Notes: generated from the sequence alone by a model not told the origin. A DNA stretch of 64,000 nt from Arthrobacter globiformis (GCF_003261175.1 NZ_QLNP01000042.1:19202-83201); one strand, 5' to 3'. Positions 9,072 to 18,273 are shown, numbered from the stretch's first letter. Program-made: numbers and translations.

Positions 9072-10259
9072 GTGTTGATCTGTGGCGAATGCAGTGCGCA
9101 CAACGCTGACGGGGAGAGCTTCTGCGGTTCTTGCGGAGCTTTTCTCGGCTGGCAGGCACAGGGGAAAGACAGCGGCGAGAAACTGTCCACCGCTGTCCCG
9201 CCGCGGGGGCCCCAGACTTCTCCGCAAACGGTGACGCTGCCTCAGATTCCTGTCCCTTCGGGTGGTGTAAAAAAGGATCATCCACAGGAACCGGCAAGCG
9301 GAAGAAGGCGAACCGCGGGCAGCGGCCCACCTGAGGTGGGCCGCACCGACCCGACCGCCCATGGACACGTCGCCAGCGGGCAGCGCACTGCCCCTGCTGG
9401 AGCTGCAACAACCGAGCCCGTGCCGACGATCGACGAGGAGCCGGCGCCCGTGCGGCCAGGCGAGCTGATCAGCAGTGCCCCGCCTAAGCGTCGCAGGTAC
9501 GAAGCGACTTCCCCTGACGCTGGCCCGCTGGTCTGCGCCACCTGCGGTACAGGAAACAAGGCCGGCGGAAATTTCTGCCGGCGGTGCGCTGCCAGCTTGC
9601 GGGCGCCGGAACCTGAGGCCGAGCCCGAACCGAGGCTATCGTGGTGGACACGGCTGTTTGGGCGCACGGGCCAAAAGGCGCTGCCGGCGGGCACGCGGCC
9701 ACTATCGAAGTCCCGGCATTTCCCGGTCCGGTTCGTAGCTTTCCTTGCGGTACTCGGGCTCGCCGGCGGCGTGGCGAGCGCCAACGGGGATTCGATCAGC
9801 GGTGCCCCGCAGAGAATCCTTGATGAGATTCTCTATAAGTCCAAGGAGGTTGCGGTCGTGGCGTCCGACCATATCGAGGGGCGAAACCCGGAGCTCGCGA
9901 CGGACGAATTTGTGAATACCTCCTGGGCAAGCGCTCTTAAGAAGGGTGCAGACGCCAACTTCCTCGAGGCGACATTCCAAGGGTCCCCTCGCCTCGTCTA
10001 CGTGTTCATCACGGCACCGTCCTCGGAACCGGCGCCCCTGGAACAGCGCCTTAGGGTCCTCATATCCGTGCACCACAAGGGCGCTAAGGAAGGTCTCTAT
10101 CAAAACTTCCCCGTCGTTGATGTGCCGACTGACAAGCAACGACACGGCTACTACGTGGGAACCGACAGCGTGGAGAAGGTTCGGCTGACCATCGTGGAGC
10201 CAACAAGCACCACTGCTAAAAGGGTGTCCATTGCAGGTGTTCAGTTCGCCGGCCGGTAG
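9072..10259 (+). CDS. Zinc-ribbon, single-pass membrane protein at the end of the eCIS operon
   Basis: A 395-residue protein. It has two CxxC-N10-CxxC zinc ribbons (Cys4/7/18/21 and Cys155/158/169/172) separated by a Pro-rich linker. A basic stretch and one predicted membrane helix follow (about 220-238, VRFVAFLAVLGLAGGVASA). The C-terminal domain of ~150 residues is beta-rich, of the discoidin/jelly-roll kind (NTSWASALKKGADANFLEAT, EPAPLEQRLRVLISVHHKG). With a cytoplasmic zinc-ribbon end the C-terminal domain would be extracytoplasmic. It is the last gene of the operon, and GTG 9072 or TTG 9075 lies just after TAGGAGGGG. It may tether or trigger the injection particle at the membrane, as reported for CisA of Streptomyces. 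That is analogy from layout, not proven homology. Confidence 0.8.
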   Translation: MLICGECSAHNADGESFCGSCGAFLGWQAQGKDSGEKLSTAVPPRGPQTSPQTVTLPQIPVPSGGVKKDHPQEPASGRRRTAGSGPPEVGRTDPTAHGHVASGQRTAPAGAATTEPVPTIDEEPAPVRPGELISSAPPKRRRYEATSPDAGPLVCATCGTGNKAGGNFCRRCAASLRAPEPEAEPEPRLSWWTRLFGRTGQKALPAGTRPLSKSRHFPVRFVAFLAVLGLAGGVASANGDSISGAPQRILDEILYKSKEVAVVASDHIEGRNPELATDEFVNTSWASALKKGADANFLEATFQGSPRLVYVFITAPSSEPAPLEQRLRVLISVHHKGAKEGLYQNFPVVDVPTDKQRHGYYVGTDSVEKVRLTIVEPTSTTAKRVSIAGVQFAGR

Positions 10260-10264
10260 TGCTC

Positions 10265-13225
10265 TCATTTGCCAGACCGGTGTTGAGGGTCTGAAGGCAC
10301 TCCCAATGCTTTCAGCATGCCCTGGTACCGGCGCTCGGCCCTTTCGGCAGCAGCCAGGTCACCAGAGGAACGATAGATGCCAATCAGCGTTCGCCAGGAT
10401 TCGTCCCGCCAGGGGTCGATCTCGACGCTTCGCGCTGCGGCGGCAGCGGCTTCGGCGGCGTTGCCGAGTGCGAGCTCGAGACCCGCAAGTGTGGCGGCGC
10501 CCTCCGCAGCCCGCAGCCTGTACCGTTCGCGCGTGTCGGACAGCCACTCGGCCGAGCCATCTTCCGGCAGGACTTCGCCGGCGTAGAGGTCGAGGGCGCG
10601 GTGCAGAATCGCGGCGGCCGCCTCCGAATCACGCGCAGACCGCGCCAATGCGGCGTCGCGTACTGCCCGGTCAAACTCCAGCAGGTCGACTCTGGATCGT
10701 TCATCGAGAACCAGCGCATACGCCTCGCCGCGGCGCACCAGGAGCCGGCAGTCTCCTGCCAGCCCTGCAGGCTGCAGCGCGCGGCGGAGACTCGATACGC
10801 TGACCTGCAGGTTATGCAGAGCTGACGCACCATCCAGGTCCGCCCACAGCGTTGCGGCGAGGCGGTCGCGATGCACGGACCGTCCGGCATGTAGCGAGAG
10901 AATCCTGAGGACAGTGCGTGCCTGCGGCCGCACGCGCGACAGGTCAATGTCCACGCCGTTGGCGCGGAGTGAGAATTCTCCGAAACAGCGGACATCAAGA
11001 GACGGCGGCGGGGCAGGGCCGGAACCAGGTGTGGCCGGGTCCCCAGTCAGCGGAGCCGGTTGCTGCGGGCGTGCTGTCGGAGCAATTCCCTTACCCGGAT
11101 TCATGGCTATCCAGGTCCAGGGCCGGCAAACTAAGCCCGCGGTTTTGGCCGTTTCGGCAGCGGCCTCCATGAGATCTGAGGATTGTTCCGGCCTGAGCTG
11201 CGCCAGGGCCGCGTAGGCAACGGCACGTGCGCCTGGCACCTCTGCGGTGCGCGCAAAGGCCTCCGCGGCCAATGCCTCCTCGACGGCCTCGGGCAGATCC
11301 TGTGCCGCAGCAACAAGGGCGCGCGCCGAGAGTGCCCACGCCTCAAGTGCGCTCGCCTCTAGCTTGCGGAACTTGTCCGCGAGGGCGTCAAGGGCCGAAT
11401 AGTCGGGCCGCCCAGTGCGCAGACGTCCCAAGGCAGCAGAAGTAGCAATGAGCGCGGCGCCCCAGCCATCCCCGTCCTGCTCGCAGTTTTCGATCGCTGA
11501 CTGAACTGCCAGCTGACCGCCAGCGTTCCCCAACTGGGCGCAAAGGACTCCCCGCGCAACGCGTGACAGCCAGCTAAACCCAAGCCGCTCAGCCCGGCGC
11601 TGAACCGCATCTATCTCTTCTGACCGCGCGTCGCCCCCCGAGATCTGGGGCTCCTCCGCAAAAACGGCCAGGGCCAGTTGGGCCCAAAGGGCCGCAGGCG
11701 TTTCGTCGTCCGGCTGCTCGGCACAACGCCGCAGGAACGGCAGCGCCCCGCGTTGGTCGCCGGCGATGAGCAGGGCTACTCCGCGGGCCAGTGTGTCCTC
11801 GGCGCCGTTGTGTTTGGTCAAAGACCGTGCTGCCGACCCCGGGCTTCCATGAAGAGCCGCACGAAGGATGCCGACCGGTCCGCATGATGAGCCGCGCGGC
11901 TCGCCCGTCCACTCAGCGGCAGCCTGCTGAAGGAGCGCCGCCGCCTCATGCCACGGTTGGACAGCGGAGGTTTGCGGGAGTGCCGTCGCGGCCATGCGAG
12001 CTTCCTCGGGGTATCCGTCGTCCAGGAGCTGCCGCGCCTTAGCCAAAGCAAAGAGGGCGTCGTCCCGGATGAGCGGCTCAGGGGCACGCGTCACCCACCC
12101 GCATCTGCCTGCCCGGAACGCGCGGCGGCCAGCCCGTTCCATCGTTGCCCGCACGTGGTCCCAGTCCCCGCATTCAGCAAGTATCTGCAGCGCTGCGCCG
12201 TGGGCACCTTCCTGCTCAAGGAGCGTGGCCGTCCGGTGCCGGATATCCTCCGGCGCGGCGGATTCACCATTGCCAAGGGTCGAGACCAGATATCGCCTTA
12301 CTACTTCCGGCAGCCTGAACGCCGTTCCGCCGTCGTCGCTCGCGACGATCCCAAGCTGTTCCGCCTCGTGGAGAAGGAGGCCGCTGTCGGGCACGCCGAG
12401 TAGGGCGTTGCACCGCGACTGCGTCAGGCGTTCCAGCAGGCACGTGTGCCTGAGCAGCCGTTCCACCTCTGGTGGGACGTCCGCAAAGTAGTGGCGCCGC
12501 AGATAGTCATGCGCGTACCGCGGTACGGGATCGAGTGACTCCGCTGCGCGTCGACGTTCAACAGTGGAGCGGCTCTTGGTGGCCACATGGAAAAGGTGGA
12601 GTGCGGCTGCCCAGCCGTCGGTTCGCTGCGTCAGGCTGTAAACACCGGCACTGCTCAAGGGCTGCTTATATGTGGTCCGGAAAAGCTGTTCGACTTCCGG
12701 GGCCCTGAAGCGCAAATCGTCCGATTCCACTTTTACGAACGAGGGGAGTTCGGACCGGGCAAGATTGAATGACGGCGGGCGCCTGCTGCCCAGGAGGAAG
12801 TGAATCTGGGGGCAACCTAACGACAGCAGCTGCTCCAGTTCCGCCTCGGCACAGGTGCCAGCAACCAGATGCCAGTCGTCCACGACGAAGCACAGCGAAA
12901 TCGTCAGCGCGTGGGCCATGGCCGCGAGTTCCGGAAAGGACCGGGCACGTTCTTTGTTTGCGGCAGCAGCCACGGCTGCGGCAAACCTGCCCAGCATGCG
13001 CCCGGGTTGCGCGTCCGGCGGGCCCGACCGGTGCCAAGCCACAGATTCGAAACTGTGGGTCGCGGCCCAGTGCGCGAGAAGTGTGGTTTTTCCCGTACCC
13101 GGCGGAGCGACGACCAGCCCAAGGCGCGCCTCTGCGGTCCCCTCGAGCGCATGAATCAGCCTTGGACGCACCAGCCCAGTCACGGGTGGTGCAGGGGTGA
13201 AGAGTCCCCGCGGCGTCATTGCCAT
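10265..13225 (-). CDS. STAND ATPase-BTAD (SARP-like) transcriptional regulator
   Basis: A 986-residue regulator. The N-terminal P-loop is APPGTGKTT (40-48), with a Walker B-like LCFVVDDWHLV near 110. This is followed by a MalT/LuxR-like helical region and TPR-like repeats. The last ~240 residues (from about 744, LDVRCFGEFSLRANG) are a winged helix plus bacterial transcriptional activator domain (HRDRLAATLWADLD, then ALHNLQVSVSSLRRAL, LLEFDRAV and RALDLYAGEVLPE). The DNA-binding part is C-terminal, the reverse of classical SARPs. It ends 5 bases from the last eCIS gene, tail to tail. Location suggests control of the injection system, probably through an ATP-dependent switch, but that is inference. 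ATG at 13225 follows an AGGA. Confidence 0.87.
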   Translation of the reverse strand: MAMTPRGLFTPAPPVTGLVRPRLIHALEGTAEARLGLVVAPPGTGKTTLLAHWAATHSFESVAWHRSGPPDAQPGRMLGRFAAAVAAAANKERARSFPELAAMAHALTISLCFVVDDWHLVAGTCAEAELEQLLSLGCPQIHFLLGSRRPPSFNLARSELPSFVKVESDDLRFRAPEVEQLFRTTYKQPLSSAGVYSLTQRTDGWAAALHLFHVATKSRSTVERRRAAESLDPVPRYAHDYLRRHYFADVPPEVERLLRHTCLLERLTQSRCNALLGVPDSGLLLHEAEQLGIVASDDGGTAFRLPEVVRRYLVSTLGNGESAAPEDIRHRTATLLEQEGAHGAALQILAECGDWDHVRATMERAGRRAFRAGRCGWVTRAPEPLIRDDALFALAKARQLLDDGYPEEARMAATALPQTSAVQPWHEAAALLQQAAAEWTGEPRGSSCGPVGILRAALHGSPGSAARSLTKHNGAEDTLARGVALLIAGDQRGALPFLRRCAEQPDDETPAALWAQLALAVFAEEPQISGGDARSEEIDAVQRRAERLGFSWLSRVARGVLCAQLGNAGGQLAVQSAIENCEQDGDGWGAALIATSAALGRLRTGRPDYSALDALADKFRKLEASALEAWALSARALVAAAQDLPEAVEEALAAEAFARTAEVPGARAVAYAALAQLRPEQSSDLMEAAAETAKTAGLVCRPWTWIAMNPGKGIAPTARPQQPAPLTGDPATPGSGPAPPPSLDVRCFGEFSLRANGVDIDLSRVRPQARTVLRILSLHAGRSVHRDRLAATLWADLDGASALHNLQVSVSSLRRALQPAGLAGDCRLLVRRGEAYALVLDERSRVDLLEFDRAVRDAALARSARDSEAAAAILHRALDLYAGEVLPEDGSAEWLSDTRERYRLRAAEGAATLAGLELALGNAAEAAAAAARSVEIDPWRDESWRTLIGIYRSSGDLAAAERAERRYQGMLKALGVPSDPQHRSGK

Positions 13226-13346
13226 GCTGTCCTGCTTCCACAGAAGGTCACGCCCCCGGCGTGGACATCAGTGTAGGGCGCGGCCGACAGGGGGAACCAG
13301 TATTACGCCCTTAACGAATTCGTGACCCGCCCCTAATTGAGCCGTC

Positions 13347-13967
13347 CTATTCAAACTTGGACGGGTCACCGGTGCCGCGGCGCACAACCTCGGCGGTGCC
13401 GCCGGAGAAGTCGACGACGGTGGTGGGCTCGGCTCCGGTGTCGCCGGACTCAATGACGGCGTCCACCACGTGGTCCAGCCGCTCCTTGATTTCCCAGCCC
13501 TGGGTCAGCGGGTCCTCCTCGTCCGGCAGCAGCAGCGTGCTGGACAGCAGCGGCTCGCCAAGTTCTGCCAGCAGCGCCTGCACGAAGTTGTGCCGCGGGA
13601 TACGCACACCCACGGTCTTCTTCTTCGGGTGCAGAAGCCGGCGCGGGACCTCCTTGGTGGCCGGCAGGATGAACGTGTAGCTGCCCGGGGTGACGGACTT
13701 GATGCTGCGGAACACGTCGTTGCCGATGTTCACGAACTGGCCCAGCTGTGCGAAGTCCCGGCAGACCAGCGTGAAATGGTGCTTGTCGTCCAGATGGCGG
13801 ATGGAACGGATCCGGTCAAGCGCCTCCTTGTTCCCGAGCTGGGCGCCGAGGGCGTAACAGGAGTCGGTGGGGTAGGCGATCAGCCCGCCCGATCGCAGGA
13901 GCTGCACGATCTGCGAGATCGCGCGGGGCTGGGGGTCCTCGGGGTGGACATCAAAGAATTTCGCCAT
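13347..13967 (-). CDS. L-threonylcarbamoyladenylate synthase family protein (Sua5/YciO/YrdC)
   Basis: A 206-residue YrdC-fold protein. The motifs are GGLIAYPTDSCYALG near 27-41, the KHHFTLVCRDFAQLG segment, SYTFILPATKEVP and VGVRIPRH. The family makes threonylcarbamoyl-AMP from Thr, bicarbonate and ATP for the t6A modification of tRNA. This member resembles the YciO branch (H-H-F-T-L instead of the usual K-R-P), so true t6A activity is uncertain. It is leaderless: a TAGGCT -10 box lies 6 bases before the ATG. The regulator gene follows 121 bases downstream on the same strand. Confidence 0.85.
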   Translation of the reverse strand: MAKFFDVHPEDPQPRAISQIVQLLRSGGLIAYPTDSCYALGAQLGNKEALDRIRSIRHLDDKHHFTLVCRDFAQLGQFVNIGNDVFRSIKSVTPGSYTFILPATKEVPRRLLHPKKKTVGVRIPRHNFVQALLAELGEPLLSSTLLLPDEEDPLTQGWEIKERLDHVVDAVIESGDTGAEPTTVVDFSGGTAEVVRRGTGDPSKFE

Positions 13968-14067
13968 GCGCTGAGCCTACGGCCCAGCGTCCCTCCGCGC
14001 ACGCAACACGCAACGCGCAATACGCATTGCATCGCGCACGTTCACCCACCCGGGGCCCGGGAAGTGT

Positions 14068-16044
14068 TCATCCCACATGCACCCACGGACGCCTGGTGAC
14101 ATCCGGTTCGGCTTCGCGCAGCACCTCACGGGTGACCGGGGCGATCTCGCCCTCGCCGAGGAACAGGAAACGCAGCAGGTTCACCACCGGGTTCCCCTCG
14201 GTCCAGCGGAAATAGATGTGCGGCATGAGCCCGGTGACGTCCCGGATGTGCAGGAGCACGGAGGCGATGGTGTTCGGCACCACGGGCCCGTGCACCTCCA
14301 GCACCCGGTAGCCGTGCCGCACCACGCCGCGCACCTGCAGTTCGGTCTCGAAGTCGGACGAGTCGTCCACGATCACCTCCAGGAACAGCGCCTGGTAATG
14401 CACCGGCAGGTGGCTGACCTCGATGGCGGACGTCAGCTTCTGCCGGTACGCCTCCGCTGTCAGCCTCCGCGGTTCGTGCGCGATGATGCCGATGGGGCCG
14501 CTCTCATCCGCGGCGACGAATTCCAGGGCCGTCCGGTCGAGGCGGACGTGGGTGGCATGCAGCTGGAAGGACCGCCCGATCCTGGACAGCAGCGAAATGA
14601 CGATGATGCCGGCGATGAAGAACGCGGCAATGCGGATGCCCTCGGGCCGCTCAACAACGTTTGCCGCCGTCGTGTAGATGAACACCATGGCGATCAGCCC
14701 GAAGCCCGCGGTGCGTTTGTGCTGCCGGCGGCGCCGGGCGGACAGCGCCACAGCCACGGCCGCGGAAGTCATCAGCACCAGCACGCCGGTAGCGTAGGCA
14801 CCGCCCTGGGCGTCGACGTCGGCCTCGAAAAGAACGGTGACCAGGAAGGCAATGAAGCCGAAAACCAGGACCAGGGGCCGGACGGCCTTGGCCCACTCCG
14901 GCGCCATTCCGTAGCGCGGCAGGTACCGCGGCACGAGGTTCAGTAGCCCGGCCATCGCCGACGCCCCGGCGAACCACAGGATGGCGATGGTGCTGAGGTC
15001 GTAGGCCGTGCCGAACCCGTTCCCCAGGTATTCATGGGCCAAGAAGGCGAGGGCACGCCCGTTGGCCTGCCCGCCCGGCTCAAATTCGGCCGCCGGGATG
15101 AGAATCACCGTGGTGAAGCTGCTGGCGATGAGGAACGCGCTCATGATCAGCGCGGCCGTGGTCAGCATGCGCCGGGTCCCTTCGACGCGGCCCGCCGGGT
15201 TCTCTTCCGTGTCCGTGTCCCGGCCGCGGACCTGCGGCATGACAGCCACGCCGGTTTCGAAGCCGGACAGGCCAAGCGCCAGTTTCGGGAACACCAGCAG
15301 GGCTATGGCGACGGCGAGCGCCGGGTTGCCGTGCGAGGTCCCCAGGGCCTGCCACCAGTCGCCGACGGCGGTCGGGTGGCCCAGCGCTTCGACGGCGGCC
15401 CTCGCCACCACCACAACGTTCAGTCCCAGATAGACCGCCACCAGGACGACGGCGATGCCGATCGCCTCCTTGAACCCGCGCAGGAACACGGCAGAGAGCA
15501 GGGCCAGGAGAACGAGGGTCACCGTCACCTCCTGCCCCTGCAGCCATACCGGTGCGTACGGGTTCTGGATGAGGTGCGCCGTGGCGTCGGCGGCGGAGAG
15601 GGTCATGGTGATCATGAAGTCCGTCGCTGCGAAGCCGAGCAACACCAGGACGAACAGCTTGCCGCCCCAGCGGGGGAGCAGCCGCTCCAGCATGGCGATG
15701 GACCCCTCGCCGTGGGAGCTTTCGCCCGCCACGCGGCGGTATACCGGCAGTGCCCCGAGCAGAGTGACGGCAACCAGGACCAGCGTGGCCAGCGGGGAAA
15801 TGACGCCGGCCGCGAGCGCGGCGATGGCAGGCTGGTAGCCGAGGGTAGAGAAGTAGTCCACGCCGGTCAGGCACATGACCTGCCACCACGGATGCCTCCG
15901 CTCGTGGGCGGCCATCAGCCCGCCGGGTCCCTGGTGTGAACCCTTGCTGTCCTGGCGGCCCAGCAGCAGCCAGCTGTGCAGCCGCTGCCTTCGGGTGCGG
16001 CGCAGCTCCGAGGGGTCCGCCGGCGGGCGGCTCATGGTTGTCAT
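14068..16044 (-). CDS. APC-family permease with C-terminal cytoplasmic domain
   Basis: A 658-residue membrane protein. About twelve hydrophobic segments (about residues 55-520) begin with a conserved [16 protein letters not shown], followed by a soluble C-terminal region (about 525-658) with beta-rich character. The helix pattern is that of the amino acid-polyamine-organocation superfamily. Large members with a C-terminal domain include K+ importers of the KimA type. The divergent KdpD/KdpE-like pair makes K+ or another osmotic solute an attractive substrate, but the substrate cannot be read from sequence. The start at 16044 has GGAAGG upstream. ATG at 16035 is a second option. Confidence 0.8.
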   Translation of the reverse strand: MTTMSRPPADPSELRRTRRQRLHSWLLLGRQDSKGSHQGPGGLMAAHERRHPWWQVMCLTGVDYFSTLGYQPAIAALAAGVISPLATLVLVAVTLLGALPVYRRVAGESSHGEGSIAMLERLLPRWGGKLFVLVLLGFAATDFMITMTLSAADATAHLIQNPYAPVWLQGQEVTVTLVLLALLSAVFLRGFKEAIGIAVVLVAVYLGLNVVVVARAAVEALGHPTAVGDWWQALGTSHGNPALAVAIALLVFPKLALGLSGFETGVAVMPQVRGRDTDTEENPAGRVEGTRRMLTTAALIMSAFLIASSFTTVILIPAAEFEPGGQANGRALAFLAHEYLGNGFGTAYDLSTIAILWFAGASAMAGLLNLVPRYLPRYGMAPEWAKAVRPLVLVFGFIAFLVTVLFEADVDAQGGAYATGVLVLMTSAAVAVALSARRRRQHKRTAGFGLIAMVFIYTTAANVVERPEGIRIAAFFIAGIIVISLLSRIGRSFQLHATHVRLDRTALEFVAADESGPIGIIAHEPRRLTAEAYRQKLTSAIEVSHLPVHYQALFLEVIVDDSSDFETELQVRGVVRHGYRVLEVHGPVVPNTIASVLLHIRDVTGLMPHIYFRWTEGNPVVNLLRFLFLGEGEIAPVTREVLREAEPDVTRRPWVHVG

Positions 16045-16083
16045 GGGTGCCTTCCATCTGTGCTGGTGCCCCGCGACGGCGGC

Positions 16084-16123
16084 ATGTCACTGCTACAGCG
16101 GCATGTCACCGTGGCCGTGACAT
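16084..16123. promoter_or_regulatory. Repeated ATGTCAC motif between permease and kdpD-like gene
   Basis: ATGTCAC occurs at 16084-16090 and 16103-16109 as a direct repeat with a 19-base period, and its complement GTGACAT is at 16117-16123. The last two form an inverted repeat with a 7-base spacer. The block lies 40-80 bases upstream of the permease start, in the divergent intergenic region. It looks like an operator, possibly for the adjacent response regulator. Confidence 0.45.
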
Positions 16124-16170
16124 TTCCGTGCGGGCACAGCCGAACGTAGCACCGCGCCGGAGCGCCGGAA

Positions 16171-16246
16171 CCGCCGGCAGGGGAATCTTGACGGATCCTT
16201 AACGCCGGTGTGAGGCACCCCACCGCGCGTGCCGCCCTGCCGGCGG
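16171..16246. repeat. 12-bp perfect inverted repeat upstream of the kdpD-like gene
   Basis: CCGCCGGCAGGG (16171-16182) and its exact complement (16235-16246) flank 52 bases and end 20 bases before the chosen kinase ATG. If transcribed, this would form a long-loop hairpin next to the start. Function unknown. Confidence 0.4.
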
Positions 16247-16266
16247 ACTGGTGGAAGAATGGCGTC

Positions 16267-18273
16267 ATGGCAGGGGAACGGATCGTCATTGGCTTGTCGG
16301 GAGGCCTCGAGGGGGAGATCCTGATCCGCCGTGCCGCCAAGGTCCTGGACGGTGCCGGCGGCGGTGACCTGCTGGCCGTGCACATCCGTTCCGCGGAGGG
16401 TGCGTCGGGCGAATCCACCAGCGCCCTCGAGTCCCAGCGCCGCCTGGTGGTGGAGCTGGGCGGCAGCTACCACACCGTCGCCGCCGACGAACCCGTCGAC
16501 GCACTCCTGGGGTTCGCGTCCCATGTGGGCGCAACCCGGCTGGTCATCGGCCAGTCGCGCGCGCATCCGCTGTCCAGGCTCCTTTCGGGCGGCACGGAGA
16601 CGCGGATCATCCGCCGTGCGGGCGACCTCGACGTGCAGGTGGTGCCGCATCCGCTGGCCGGGCGCGGCACGGGCCGCCGGCGGCAGCGGGACCTTGGCCG
16701 CGTGCGCGTCGCCGTCGGCTTCGTGCTGGCGGCCGCCGTCCCCATCCTGATGCAGCTGGCGCTCGCCGTCATCGAGCACAGCGTGGCCACCGCCGTCCTG
16801 GTCCAGCTCGCCGGGGCCGTGGCCGTGGCGCTCGTGGGCGGGCTCTGGCCTGCCGTCGCCGGAGCGCTCTGGAGCAGCCTGCTGGTCAACTACTTTTCCA
16901 CGCCGCCGGTCGGTGAGCTGGCCATCGGCGACCCGCAGGACCTCCTTTCCCTCGGCGTGTTTGTGGGCGTCTCGGTGGCCGTGGCCGGCGTGGTGGACAG
17001 GTCCGCACGCCGTTCCAAGGAGGCCGGCCGGGCGCGCGCCGAGGCGGCCACGCTCGGCGAGCTCGCCCGCGGAGCCACCCGCGCCGAGGATACGGTGGGC
17101 AGTCTTCTGGAACAGGCGCTGGACGTCTTCGGGGTCCGCGGCGCGGCTCTCTTCAGCGGCGCCGCGTTCGACCCCGCATCCGGCGCCGGTCCCGGCGCGC
17201 GGCTGCTCGCGAGTGCGGGCGAGCTCACGGAGCATGAACGGGAGGGCGCGGATTTCGCCGGGCACGCCGTGGAAGCCGGGCACACCGTGGAACCGGTCGA
17301 CGACGGCACCTGGCTGGTGCTGTTCGGCAGGACCGTGCCGGCTGCCGACAGCAGCCTGCTGGGCGCTTTCGCAGCGCACGTACTGGCCCAGCTCGAGCGC
17401 CAGCAGCTGGCCGCCAGCCGCCTCGAGGTGCTGCGGCTGGCCGAGGGAAACACCATGCGCACCGCCATCCTGCGGGCCGTCTCGCACGACCTCCGCACCC
17501 CGCTCGCCGGGATCAAACTCGCCGTCGGCGGTCTCCTGCAGACCGCCGTCACGTATCCCCCCGAGGAGAAACGGGAGCTGTTGGAAACCATCGACGAATG
17601 CTCGGACCGGCTGGACGCCCTGGTGGGCAACCTCCTCGACATGTCCAGGATCACTGCCGACTCGGTCCGTCCCCTGCTGAAGCCCGTTCGGTGGCTCGAT
17701 GTTGTGCCTCCCGCGCTGCGTGGCCTTCCGGCGGGGAGCGTGCGGGTGGAACTGCCGCCGAACCTTCCCGCCGTCGACGCCGACGCAGTCCTGCTGGAGC
17801 GCGTCATCGCCAATATCGCAGAGAACGCGGTCAAGTACGCCCCGGCCTCCGACGTAAAAGTGACGGCGGCGGCGGGCGGGCTTAGCGGCGCCGTCCTCAA
17901 CGGCCACCCGGCGGGTGAACTGAGGATCATCGACCACGGACGCGGTGTCCCGGGCCGGAATGTGCCCGCCATGTTCCGGCCGTTCCAGCGCCTGGACGAT
18001 GTGTCCCAGTCCACCGGCGTGGGCCTCGGACTGGCGGTCGCGAGGGGGTTCGTCTCGGCCATGGGCGGCAGCCTGGCGGCAGAGGAGACGCCCGGCGGGG
18101 GACTGACCATGGTCATCCGGCTTCCCCTGTCAACGGGGCATGACTCAACCGGGGCCGACGGCGGCACCTCCGCCGCTGTGCCCGGCGTTTCAGTGCCCGG
18201 CGTTTCAGTGCCTGGCGTGGTTTCAGTTCCTGGGGTTTCACCTGCCGTATCTCCACAGGAGACTGCCCAGTGA
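16267..18273 (+). CDS. KdpD-like sensor histidine kinase, short form
   Basis: A 668-residue kinase. A universal-stress-protein-like domain comes first (about 1-130, RIVIGLSGGLEGEILIRRAA), then the DUF4118 four-helix membrane region (about 145-245), a GAF-like stretch, a HisKA box with His407 (VSHDLRTPLAGIK) and an HATPase with N box NIAENAVKYAP and G box DHGRGVPG. It lacks the ~220-residue N-terminal KdpD ATP-binding domain of full-length KdpD. The C-terminal tail carries repeated VPGVS units. I chose ATG 16267; an in-frame ATG at 16210 would add 19 residues unlike the family. No kdpFABC genes are in the window. The stop overlaps the response-regulator start (GTGA). Confidence 0.88.
   Translation: MAGERIVIGLSGGLEGEILIRRAAKVLDGAGGGDLLAVHIRSAEGASGESTSALESQRRLVVELGGSYHTVAADEPVDALLGFASHVGATRLVIGQSRAHPLSRLLSGGTETRIIRRAGDLDVQVVPHPLAGRGTGRRRQRDLGRVRVAVGFVLAAAVPILMQLALAVIEHSVATAVLVQLAGAVAVALVGGLWPAVAGALWSSLLVNYFSTPPVGELAIGDPQDLLSLGVFVGVSVAVAGVVDRSARRSKEAGRARAEAATLGELARGATRAEDTVGSLLEQALDVFGVRGAALFSGAAFDPASGAGPGARLLASAGELTEHEREGADFAGHAVEAGHTVEPVDDGTWLVLFGRTVPAADSSLLGAFAAHVLAQLERQQLAASRLEVLRLAEGNTMRTAILRAVSHDLRTPLAGIKLAVGGLLQTAVTYPPEEKRELLETIDECSDRLDALVGNLLDMSRITADSVRPLLKPVRWLDVVPPALRGLPAGSVRVELPPNLPAVDADAVLLERVIANIAENAVKYAPASDVKVTAAAGGLSGAVLNGHPAGELRIIDHGRGVPGRNVPAMFRPFQRLDDVSQSTGVGLGLAVARGFVSAMGGSLAAEETPGGGLTMVIRLPLSTGHDSTGADGGTSAAVPGVSVPGVSVPGVVSVPGVSPAVSPQETAQ
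18178..18240 (+). repeat. 15-bp tandem repeat coding VPGVS units
   Basis: Four units of GTGCCCGGCGTTTCA or close variants lie at 18178, 18193, 18208 (18 bases, with an extra codon) and 18226. They encode VPGVS-VPGVS-VPGVVS-VPGVS at the C-terminus of the KdpD-like kinase. The first two units are identical. In-frame unit gain or loss would only change tail length. Confidence 0.9.

Noticed and set aside
1-10259. The tail genes as part of a prophage
   Set aside because: No integrase, capsid, terminase, holin or lysin is present, and the set (LysM adaptor, VgrG-like hub, large baseplate assembly protein) is that of injection systems.
16093-17937. A 614-codon minus-strand open frame across the kdpD-like gene
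   Set aside because: Antisense shadow; the forward frame encodes a complete histidine kinase.
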